Source: Mytilisepta virgata (Eukaryota > Mollusca > Bivalvia > Mytilida > Mytilidae). From it: a stretch of 64,000 nt of DNA. The stretch covers positions 46,380,841 to 46,444,840 of the forward strand of contig CM051513.1 in assembly GCA_028015205.1 (NCBI GenBank), in the 5' to 3' direction. This document shows, piece after piece, positions 55,301-64,000 of the stretch (within the stretch, counting starts at the first letter, position 1; the number at the start of each line of letters is the position of its first letter). The translations under genes and the position numbers were made by a program. The notes under the pieces were generated by a model. It did not search any database. It saw only the letters and a program-made list of their open reading frames with translations, and was not told where the DNA came from.

Positions 55301-58300
55301 TTTTTCATGACAGGCTTTTAAGGGAAGAAACTAGTTCCCTACAAACAGAAACCCTAGATTTGGGCAAAACATTACACAATTCAGGCATTTTAGCCATGGT
55401 ATTTCTATAGAAATTGATAATCAAAATAGGGATGAAAAATACAAAGAAAAATAATAGGCTAATCATGCTAATGGCAGGTAGTCCTGGAAAATATTTGGAC
55501 CTCTCTCTCTCTCTCTCATCATGTATATATATATCTATATCTACATGTATATATAATATATGATTATTATAAGATTTAAATGTATTGTATTTCATCGTTT
55601 GTTATAGATGTATATTTGTAAGCCATTGGCCCATATGGGCGTAAAAGTGCTTTTCAATAAAATATTAAAGTATATACCCGTATTAGCAAATTATAATAAT
55701 AAACAAATATATATTCATATAAGAGCATTAAAATGTTAGTAACATAGTTTGGAGATATGTGGGATAATATGTTTGGACATACCACGGAAAAACGATAACT
55801 ACATAAAGTAGGTGTTCAACGTTTGTATATAATAGTTAAACAGTCGTTTTGCACACATATTTTGTAAATCTGCTTAGGTATTGAAGATGCATCATGATTA
55901 ACTTATGGTGTACAAAAAAAAAAATAATAAAACTATTGCAACATTATTTTGATGCTATAATTATTTAACAAATTGGCTTTGTTAAAAAAAAATAAATTCA
56001 GATATTAAAATTGTTTTTGCATACAATGGATTTACCAGATATAGATAGTCCCGCCTACAATGGATTTAACCTTATTAGTAAGCCCCGCATACAATGGATT
56101 TACCCTTAATAGATAGACTCACATACAATGGATTTACCCTTAATAGATAGGCTCGCATACAATGGATTTACCCTTAACAAATAGGCTCGCATACAATGGA
56201 TTTACCCTTAATAGATAGACTCACATACAATGGATTTACCCTTAATAGATAGGCTCGCATACAATGGATTTACCCTTAATAGATAGGCTCGCATACAATG
56301 GATTTAACCTTAATAGATACACTCACATACAATGGATATACCCTTAATAGATAGGCTCGCATACAATGGATTTACCCTTAATAGATACTCACATACAATG
56401 GATATACCCTTAATAGATAGGCTCGCATACAATGGATTTACCCTTAATAGATAGGCTCGCATACAATGGATTTAACCTTAATAGATAGGCTCGCATACAA
56501 TGGATTTACCCGATATAGATAGGCTCGCATACAATGGATTTAACCTTAATAGATAGGCTCGCATACATTGGATTTGCCCGCACTCAATTGATTTACCCTT
56601 TAATATAGATAGGGCAGCATACAATGGATTTATCCTTAATAGATAGCCCCGAATACAATGGATTTACCCTTAATAGATAGGTCTGCGTAAAATAGATTAA
56701 CCCTTAATAGATAGGCCCGCATACAGCCTAAATACACAAAACCACATACAATGGATTTACCCTTAACAGTTAGGCCTGCATACAAGGAATCACCCTTAAT
56801 AGATAGGCCCGCATACAACGGATTTATCTTTAACAGACAGGCCTGTATTCGATACATTTACCCTTAATAGATAGGTCTGCATAAAATGGATTAACCCTTA
56901 ATAGAAAGACATGCATACAATGGATTAATCCTCAAAAGATAGCCCAACATTCGATGCATTTACCATTAATAGATAGGCCCACTTTAAAAACATTTTAAAG
57001 GTATTAACGTCATACAATATGTAAAACCATGCTTCAAATTCAGATTTATATAATTAACTATTGAAATTTAATTATTAGCTATGTTACAATCAATGTTATC
57101 AATTTGTGATGTAAGTGAAACTAAATATTTCTTAATGCAAACTCCATTTCATTTTCATTAAGTTAAACTACATGCACCAAGTGCATAAAGAAAAGAAAGT
57201 GTGACAGTCCATATGAAGTGGTAATTACTATCTTGAAAAACCGTCACAAATTACATACATGTTCATTCTACGATATTGTTAAGGATGATCGCTGGACTAA
57301 TAGGAAATAAATAGGATTTGAAATAGATGATTTAGTTTGAGAGAACATATGAATAGTAAACAAATAAGCAAGAAAAAATATAGCTTCATGTGCTCATTTT
57401 AGAGCTATAAGGCCTTGAAAATTTGCAGAAAGTTGGTTTTCTCTGGATTTTTTATTGTCTTTGCATTGACAAATTTAGTCTCTCAAAGATGTATGAAAAA
57501 ATAAAAAGGATTTCATAAAATTTTGTCAAATACCATTTTAAGTTATATATGATTGAATTCTGAAAGAAAAACTGGGGGGTTGATGGGCAAAAAATTTCAT
57601 GTTTAAGAAATGGATAAAACCCAAGGATTCCGAAAATCTGACAAAAAGACCAAAACATGACCAGCGAGCATCCTTAAATCTAGATATCATGCTCTATTTA
57701 AAACCAGAGCAGAATATGTTTATACTAGAAAAGTAAGAACAGTATATTTTTGTCTAGAGCTATCATGCTTTCAATAGTAGTACCTCCTTGTTGTCCATAT
57801 CCTATAAAGTTTAAAAATATTTTGTCGTTTGTGAAAGGGTTAAACATCAAACAAAACAGAAACTCAAATCTTAAATTCGTCGTAAGTTTTTACAAATGAT
57901 ATTAAAAATTATGAAAAATTACGCAAGTTTAAACAATTCAAAAACCGTACTGAACTAGTAAAAAGGGCCTGGCGAGACACTAGTAAAAAGGGTCTGGCTA
58001 GACACTATGACTTCATTTAATTGTAAAACATGAGACCCAGTTTACGAAAACAATAAAGCGCCTCAAAAGGCAGATTTAAAAGGGGTTACATAGGTATGAC
58101 CATGTTAAATATAATTTTGGAAGTGAAAAGTATATACAATCGTATTTAAATGTAGCTAAAGTGAATAAATAAAGTCGGCAGAAAATAATATGATTCACAT
58201 AACTCTGTATACTGATAGGTGTTGCTAAATATAATATCTACACTACATGTAATATCTATAACTTTACCCATAGGTAACTTCCTTAATGGCGATGCAATGG

Positions 58301-61300
58301 GATGTGCGGAAAGGTTTTGGTAAAAGTATTTTCATTAATGTTAGGATTTTACACGACAGACGAAATGTGTTTTTACAAACATTTGATAAAAGTTTAAAAT
58401 ATAAAATGTTCAAATGTTTTGTTATATTATTTGAAGTTCTGATTGCACATCCTCATTACAAATCATGAAAAAAAATACCATCTTTACACGTGTATATATA
58501 TAATTGTAATAGGGGCAATATACCTTGTCCGTATCCAGCTTGGCCATATCCGGCTTGGCCATATCCTATAATTTTAAAATTATGTCTTATCAGAAGTGTT
58601 TGGATCTATACAATCTTTAAATATACTGCGATATATATGAAAAACGAATAAAATGCTAAATGATCCAAGCGACATACAAATGCTGACTGAAAAGACCAAC
58701 AAAACGTCCATGCAAAGATCTTTTGAAACACTCATTTTGGTTTCCACAATCCCCATGACAGTTTTCCGATTACAAAGATATCAGTATATATGTTTATTAC
58801 TGGTGGAGCGGAAGTAGGAGATCTCCAGCGTACATACTCGTATTAATTGAGAAATGGAAGTATGAGATCTCCGGCTTTAATACTCGTATTAATTGAGAAA
58901 CGGAAGTATGCGATCTCCGGCGTAAATAGTATATTTGTTAACTGGACGACTCAGGACTGAAAAAACAATTCTGAATCACGTGAAAAAAATTTTTTTTGGA
59001 TTGATATATTTTTTTTTGTAATTAACAGACTAGTGTGTACATTTGAAAAGGGTACACAATTGTAAATAAAAGGCATTAATGCTCAATATACCTTGATCAT
59101 ATCCGACACCAATTCCTCCATCTACAAATATTTCTGGTCCTAAAACATATATTTGCATAAAGCTAAAGCACACATAATACAGGTACAAACAATAAGCACA
59201 CTTAAGGATGATCGCTGGTCTAATAGGAAATAAATAGGATTTGAAATAGGTGTTTTAGTTTGAGAGAACATATGAATAGTAAACAAATAAGCAAGAAAAA
59301 AATATTGGTTCATGCTCATTTTAGAGCTATAAGGCCTTGAAAATTTGCAGTAAATAGGTTTTCTCTGGATTTTTCCTTGTCTTTACATTGGCAACTTCAG
59401 TCTTTCAAAAATTTATGAAAAAATAAAAAGGATTTCATAAAATTTTGTCAATTACCATTTTACGGTATATATGATTGAATTATAAAAGAAAAAGTAGGGG
59501 TTCATGGGCATAAAACTTCATGTTTAAGAAATGGATAAAAGACAAAAAGATCAAAATATGACCAGCGAGCATCCTTAATACAGGTACAAACAATAAGCAC
59601 ATATAGGCCTATACTAGCAAAGTACAAATAATGAAAGCATGCAGTGTACTGACAGCCAGCAGTGAAAAACTAACGCTAACAAGATAAAAGGCAATAAATG
59701 ATTGATGCATTAGAACATCATCTGAACTATTTGTTATTTGAAATTAAATTTAGTTAATATTTGAATCTATAAACATGGAATTTATATCCCTTCCCATGGC
59801 TACCGCAAACACAATGACTATATGAAAACAACTATATGAAAAGTTTAAATTTATGATACAATTAACCAATTCGGAAATAAAGGTCATCTCTGTTGATTTC
59901 ATTCAAATTTGCTTCTTAGAGTCGGTATGACGAAGAGAATAAATTTAGCCTTTATGTATTTTTGAAATCTTTTTTAATATACGATATTTTGCAAGTTCCT
60001 TTTTGAAGCTTTAATGAAATACAAAAGTACCTAAAGACTAAAATATTAAGATTATAGTAATAAATGTTATTTTGAAGGATTTTATGCAAAGTTTGTGAGA
60101 GATAAGCCCGAATTAACACATTGATAAATTCCGTAAAAATAACCGTTATTACTTATAATTTCCAAGTAATGCAGATAATGACGTTTTCCATTTGAAATTA
60201 ATATTTTCCTTGTGCACTATATTCCATGCATGAATATTCATACGTACGTCACGATAGGAATTTATCAAGTTATAAACTTTTTACCGGAAGTTGCTGTTAG
60301 CCAATGAAATTATTGTATCTGATGTTTTGAAAACACCATTGGAACGTTGAATAGAAAGAATTCAAATAGAAAACAATATCAAAAGACAAAAAGGAAAAAA
60401 GAAAACCCATAAAAGGCAATGGACTCTGAAATTCTCATTCGGATATATACGGAACAATTGTTAAAATTAAATTGTATGTACCTTTGCCGCCAAAGTCTAC
60501 ACCTCCGTCAAGTATAACTCCTCCTCCTATTTGAAATGAAATAGTAAAGCAATGAAGCTTCAAGCATAGAAACACAACAAAAATAAGCAAAACAAAATAT
60601 TTAAAAAATTAGAACTTATTTTGCTAATCTACCAAGCAAGCTGTATAAAAGAGAGCATGTTAAACACAGCAGCTGTGCAAGTAAAAATAATTTTTTAAAC
60701 AATAAAAACCTTTAAAAGATATGCACGATAAGCGATTTTTTTTAATGCATAAAATGTTTCATAAGTTTTTCTACCAAATCACTTTTGAAACAGATAAAGT
60801 CACGACTGATTATCTGTTTCCCAAAAAGCGATTTTTGTTTTCGTTTTGGCATTACCTTGGTTTCCTCCATAACCCACTTGTTGGCCGTAACCTGTCAAAG
60901 AATAAAGACAGGTTATAAGCAAAGCATAGGCGTGATAAGCAATATGATATTAAATTACAGCAAAGAAGCATGTTTGTCAGGTTGTTTTAATGTGTATATT
61001 CGAATAGTTGAAGAACACATACTGAAACATTACGACTTATAAAAGCTATGTTTTCTATATTTAAGGATAGACTGTAAATTCATATCAGTGTATGAAGGAA
61101 TAACCCTAATCACGTGACAGAAAAGTGGGTTATTTTAAAGTGTACATCACGTGCACTGTGGACTGAAAACTAAATTACAGTCAATCCTTCAAATTCAATA
61201 GCTGTTTTAACTTCTTAAACTGAGTGGCTCCCATTTATGACGTCATAGCAGAAAGCAAAAATTTAGTCATATAGTGATATAATAGAATAAAAAATGTTAA

Positions 61301-62977
61301 CCAATCAAATGATGCGTTACATCCAATATCCGTTTTATAATATTTTTTAATCCGAAACAACAGATCATAATGTTGTTTTTTTTGTAATTTATGTAACTGT
61401 TCACCGAAAAATTGAGAATGGACTGAAAATCGTTACTTTCGGAATACAAAATTACAAAAAAGCAAAATGTGCTTGAATGGAGATAAGAGTGGTGTATTTA
61501 ACAGTTTTCTACGCAAGACAACCATACCCTTAATGATATACCATACTTTACAGTTATTTAAATACACTACATTACAAGTATCTACTTCATTAAACGAAAG
61601 TTCGAAATTATGGATACAAACAGGATTTCAGACTGTTACGTTAAGGAAAAAAGAACGTATATAAATAAAAAAAAAAAACATGCTTCTAAAATGAATTAGT
61701 TACAAATATAGGCTAGAGTTTCAAGTAAAGTCATTATTCATAGTTTGGTAAGTGATGTTAGTGAGAACAACAACCTTTGTTGGTACAGGTTATTATGTAT
61801 AATAGTTACAAAGATTCAGTAATGTTTATTTTGCTAGACAACTTTATACTTCAGTAATATTTATTACACATAATTGTTAGTAAAATTAATCCAAAATTTG
61901 ACGTGATGTACTACAAAGGTAATAGGGTTATTTTTTCTACTTCTGTACCTGCATTGCCGCCTCCGACGGCCACAACTTGTCCTTCCCCTAAAACATTTAG
62001 ATTTAATAAGATATTATACCAAAGTGTTATGACATTGATTTGGCTAATCATTTTAAATAATTTAATTTGAATATTAACAGACAATTTGATTGGTTGTTAA
62101 TGGCTGAGCATGCGCGGTTTATGAAGGGTAAACTGTCTCAAAGTAGGTTATATCGTATAACCTATTCCAGAAGTAAAAAAAAAACGTCTAAATAGCAATA
62201 GTTTTGATACCAGGAGTAAATATAATGAGGAGTATTGCCTTATTCTTTAAGATATAACAAAGTTCGAAAAAAGTAATTTAAGGTATCCGAACCATAAATG
62301 ACAACGTGATTATTCAAAAGTTCCCGGATGTTCCATACAACGCAATTGAAATGACCTCGGTAATTATCGGCAAACTTCGGAAATGCCAATATAACTAACT
62401 TATTTTTACAGACTGCATATAAGCAACAAAGTGTGTTTCAACTTGAGAAAAATATGTTTATAAAATTCCAGCTTTAAATTATTTGGTTTAGCCATTCACG
62501 GTCAAAAAGCGATACAGTTTTCGATCATGGTCTATTATGGTCCGGATACCTTAAGTCATCTACCTGTAGCATTAGTTTTATATAATTTACAATATTTACA
62601 CAAAGTAATGACTATAAAAATCACCGTATTACATCGGACTATACTGCTGAGGGAAAAGTACCTAATGATTAATTTATAGCTACAAATTGATTGGTTTTAA
62701 CCATAAACTAAATAACAAATGTAGTTATATACCAAATAACTTATTTATATACGAAGGGATAATACTAATAAGCAATATTACAGAGAAACAATTTACGAAA
62801 AAGAAACAAAATGCTGGTTAAATTTGTCAAAATGTAATTCAAGTGCAACTTATAATCAAGTTGAGTGCAGGATGCAACATACGGTGCCCTAATTAATACA
62901 TGTGTTGCAATGTGCAGATATACTTGTATTAAGTGTTTGTGGTTTTAAGAATGAAAATTGTTTACCTCCAGAGTGAT
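52375..62977 (-). CDS. Gly/Tyr/Gln-rich protein built from phase-1 micro-exons (partial)
   Basis: Nine exons are proposed, read 5' to 3' on the minus strand: 62977-62966, 61987-61949, 60891-60856, 60526-60482, 59139-59092, 58565-58524, 57801-57784, 55070-55053 and a terminal 52739-52720. The internal ones are 12, 39, 36, 45, 48, 42, 18 and 18 nt, all multiples of three, all entering and leaving in phase 1, each with a pyrimidine-plus-AG acceptor and a GTA.. donor. The product reads in pieces DHSG, GEGQVVAVGGGNA, GYGQQVGYGGNQ, GGGVILDGGVDFGGK, GPEIFVDGGIGVGYDQ, GYGQAGYGQAGYGQ, GYGQQG, GYAPNY and GYQKQM-stop. Two exons are internal duplicates (VILDGGVDFG and IFVDGGIGVG). The 5' exons, including any signal peptide, are not seen. 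A polyadenylation signal is at 52393-52398. Role as an extracellular structural protein (shell matrix, byssus or mucus) is inferred from composition only. Confidence 0.72.
52393..52398 (-). terminator. Polyadenylation signal of the micro-exon gene (candidate)
   Basis: AATAAA on the minus strand, about 320 bases after the candidate stop codon. Confidence 0.4.
52720..52739 (-). CDS. Candidate terminal coding exon, GYQKQM-stop
   Basis: Acceptor TTTGATATAACAG|, phase 1, stop at 52722-52720, with a downstream polyadenylation signal AATAAA at 52398-52393. An alternative last exon starts at 52371 (acceptor CTTTTTCAG|) and would end GIDI-stop. Either is possible. Confidence 0.42.
53419..53693. mobile_element. 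MITE family B, copy 1 (TTAA-flanked)
   Basis: TTAA|GGTATCCGGACGGACCATAA at the left and TTTATGGTCCGGATACC|TTAA at the right; 275 bp. The ORF at 53478-53738 is inside it. The second copy, reversed, is at 62282-62550. It lies in an intron of the micro-exon gene. Confidence 0.88.
53985..54250. mobile_element. Harbinger-like MITE, 3'-truncated copy with insertion
   Basis: Starts TAA|GGGACGAGATCAAAAGTTAA and keeps the G-run and 'ATCGCTGCAAGTTTTGTTAT' of the copy at 24912. About 108 bases are inserted after 'CATCGATTTTCGGAT', and the right terminal repeat is lost where the following minisatellite begins. Confidence 0.8.
54252..54600. repeat. About 81-87-bp tandem repeat, four partial copies
   Basis: GAGTTGGCCCGAAAATTCTC recurs at about 54339, 54420 and 54507, with a headless first copy at about 54257. 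A-runs of varied length cause the period change. Confidence 0.9.
55053..55070 (-). CDS. Micro-exon (18 nt), GYAPNY
   Basis: Acceptor TTTTTTATTGTAG|, donor TATG|GTAAGT (strong), phase 1-1. Confidence 0.66.
55503..55520. repeat. (CT)n microsatellite
   Basis: About nine CT units followed by (AT)-rich alternation. Confidence 0.9.
56020..56995. repeat. 34-bp minisatellite
   Basis: About 28 units of GCATACAATGGATTTACCCT + TAATAGATAGGCTC, with the right third more diverged. It lies in the intron between micro-exons 57784-57801 and 55053-55070. The short minus-strand ORF at 56636-56857 is an artefact. Confidence 0.95.
57283..57673. mobile_element. MITE family A, copy 3
   Basis: TTAA (57279-57282)|GGATGATCGCTGGACTAA ... 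TGACCAGCGAGCATCC|TTAA (57674-57677), 391 bp, reverse orientation relative to copy 2. In an intron of the micro-exon gene. Confidence 0.9.
57784..57801 (-). CDS. Micro-exon (18 nt), GYGQQG
   Basis: Acceptor AAACTTTATAG|, donor GGAG|GTACTA, phase 1-1. Confidence 0.68.
58524..58565 (-). CDS. Micro-exon (42 nt), GYGQAGYGQAGYGQ
   Basis: Acceptor AAAATTATAG|, donor CAAG|GTATAT, phase 1-1. It contains three GYGQ repeats. Confidence 0.78.
59092..59139 (-). CDS. Micro-exon (48 nt), GPEIFVDGGIGVGYDQ
   Basis: Acceptor TATGTTTTAG|, donor CAAG|GTATAT, phase 1-1. MITE A copy 4 is inserted 66 bases upstream in gene terms. Confidence 0.77.
59206..59574. mobile_element. MITE family A, copy 4, with 26-bp flanking duplication
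   Basis: TTAA|GGATGATCGCTGGTCTAA ... GACCAGCGAGCATCC|TTAA, 369 bp. Unlike the other copies, a further 26-bp direct repeat (TAATACAGGTACAAACAATA + AGCACA) lies on both sides. Confidence 0.9.
60482..60526 (-). CDS. Micro-exon (45 nt), GGGVILDGGVDFGGK
   Basis: Acceptor TTTCAAATAG|, donor AAAG|GTACAT, phase 1-1. It resembles the exon at 59092-59139. Confidence 0.76.
60856..60891 (-). CDS. Micro-exon (36 nt), GYGQQVGYGGNQ
   Basis: Acceptor TTCTTTGACAG|, donor CAAG|GTAATG, phase 1-1. Confidence 0.78.
61949..61987 (-). CDS. Micro-exon (39 nt), GEGQVVAVGGGNA
   Basis: Acceptor ATGTTTTAG|, donor GCAG|GTACAG, phase 1-1. Confidence 0.72.
62282..62550. mobile_element. MITE family B, copy 2
   Basis: TTAA (62278-62281)|GGTATCCGAACCATAAATG ... 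TATGGTCCGGATACC|TTAA (62551-62554), 269 bp, reverse complement of copy 1 with small differences. Confidence 0.9.
62966..62977 (-). CDS. Micro-exon (12 nt), DHSG
   Basis: AAATTACAG|ATCACTCTGGAG|GTAAAC. Four codons, phase 1-1. Its small size makes it the least certain internal exon alone, but phase and signals fit the series. Confidence 0.5.
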
Positions 62978-63469
62978 CTGTAATTTGAATTAAATATTTT
63001 TAGACATTTTTTTTCAAATTATAAAATGCTTGTCAATTTTTTTTAAATTATCAGGAAAACCTAACATATTTTACCAAAAAATGTTTAACAATTCATTTTA
63101 CGTACATTGTGAAATGATTGAAAAATACAAATTACTTAATCGTTATGAAGGTTCAGCAAAAAAAAATGAAATAAATCCATGAAATATAAAATCTGAATAA
63201 AATAAATAAATTTTAAAAAATCAGCACTTTTAAATATACATATTATCAATTTGTTTTACATTACAAATAGGAAAGCTCGCACAAATGAAAAGCACAGATA
63301 GTATGCATATGGTGGAAACGCTTCATGTTTTAAAAAATAAAGTTATGTAGCGTGCAAGCAACACATATTGCGTTTTAATATTGTAGCAAAGGAAAATGTG
63401 TGCTGTAGAAAGCATAAATGTGCTAACAACTTTTATACAATCTTATAAGGTAATTTTGTGGTGGTCTCC

Positions 63470-63882
63470 TTATAAAAGAAACGATATTCTGGCAAATAAT
63501 AAAATATAAACCATAGCATATTCCAATAACAGACTCCCCATAACAATACAATATTCTTTTATAGTATTGGTTGAACGTGTCAAAAGTGAAAGATGTTTCA
63601 CAGGTCTTCTCGTCCACAATTTCTTTCCCTTAAATCTCATTGTTATAAACCCTGGAGTATCTGTAATCTCACTATGAAAATTTATTGACAAAGAGTATGC
63701 AACAATGACATAGCATTCCATTAATATGAACAAAGACAAAAACTGATACCATTTAGGTATCGGCGACTTATAGTTTTCAATAAAGAGCAAAGCAAAAGCC
63801 CAGACATTAAGCAATAAACGGACTCCAGTCTTTATACAGCTTATTCGGTCACCATTTTTTAAAAGAATTACACCTGTTCAAA
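63470..63882 (-). CDS. Hydrophobic ORF, possible membrane-protein exon, unidentified
   Basis: From an acceptor-like site (TATTCCTTTGAACAG|, 63882) the minus strand stays open to 63470: VILLKNGDRISCIKTGVRLL, then LNVWAFALLFI, a hydrophobic FLSLFILMECYVIVAYSL, a basic stretch RFKGKKLWTRRPVKHL, and a third hydrophobic segment CIVMGSLLLEYAMVYILLF. Three helices alternating with charged loops look protein-like, but I recognise no family. There is no ATG at the open frame's start, so it would be an internal or terminal exon. It may be chance in AT-rich DNA. Confidence 0.3.
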
Positions 63883-64000
63883 GGAATAAATAACAATCTT
63901 TAAACAATTGACTGTTAAGATAATGCCAAAAGGATACTTAGATGTGTACTTTTGACCAAAAAGAAAAAAAAACGTAAACGGAATAGACAATACCGGTGCA

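Overview
The window is AT-rich, intron-rich animal DNA, most likely from a bivalve mollusc and probably a mussel (Mytilus-like). The evidence is spliced genes with GT-AG introns, a SECIS-dependent selenoprotein gene, tRNA-derived SINEs ending in AAACAAA or ATCC tails, and dense bivalve-style dispersed repeats (units around 'CAGGTGAGCTAAAA' and 'GGCGGCCATCTTGGTTGACA'). The assignment is by recognition; no search was possible. Most open reading frames here are by-products of repeats. The real genes had to be assembled from exons by splice signals and phase.

Genes. (1) Minus strand, 16861 to about 4727, running off the left edge: a four-exon start of a secreted or membrane protein of the animal LolA-like type. 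(2) Plus strand, 18651-19502: an intronless DHHC palmitoyltransferase of ZDHHC24 type. (3) Plus strand, 22376-26127: a two-exon, 80-residue secreted Kunitz inhibitor split by a phase-1 intron. (4) Plus strand, 27646-28290: a Gly-rich intronless ORF of unknown role. (5) Plus strand, 31839-41746: a four-exon, 96-residue selenoprotein of the SELENOW/MIEN1 (Rdx) family, with an in-frame TGA (CxxU), a C-terminal CAAX-like tail and a clear SECIS at 41881-41918. (6) Minus strand, 62977 to about 52720: a series of 12-48 nt micro-exons, all phase 1-1, encoding a Gly/Tyr/Gln-rich protein that looks structural (shell matrix or byssus type, inferred). A hydrophobic ORF at 63470-63882 (minus) is unassigned.

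Mobile and repeated DNA. There is a nearly complete 3.0 kb pogo/Tc1-mariner-like transposon (7649-10660, TA target duplication, dead transposase, second element nested inside). There are LINE 3' ends (15420-16175 and 42835-44172), five SINEs of one tRNA-derived family and one of another (five of the six with clean target duplications), two families of TTAA-flanked MITEs (four and two copies), a Harbinger-like MITE with TTA duplication, and a pogo-like MITE. Minisatellites occur with 22, 24, 27, 30, 34, about 85, about 167 and about 174 bp periods. The 27-bp one is arranged as a huge inverted repeat. Four separate 119-151 bp near-symmetric hairpins with tiny GC-rich loops, plus two further hairpins, are the most unusual non-coding structures.

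The genes show no operon or pathway relationship. They are independent loci whose introns have been filled by repeats.
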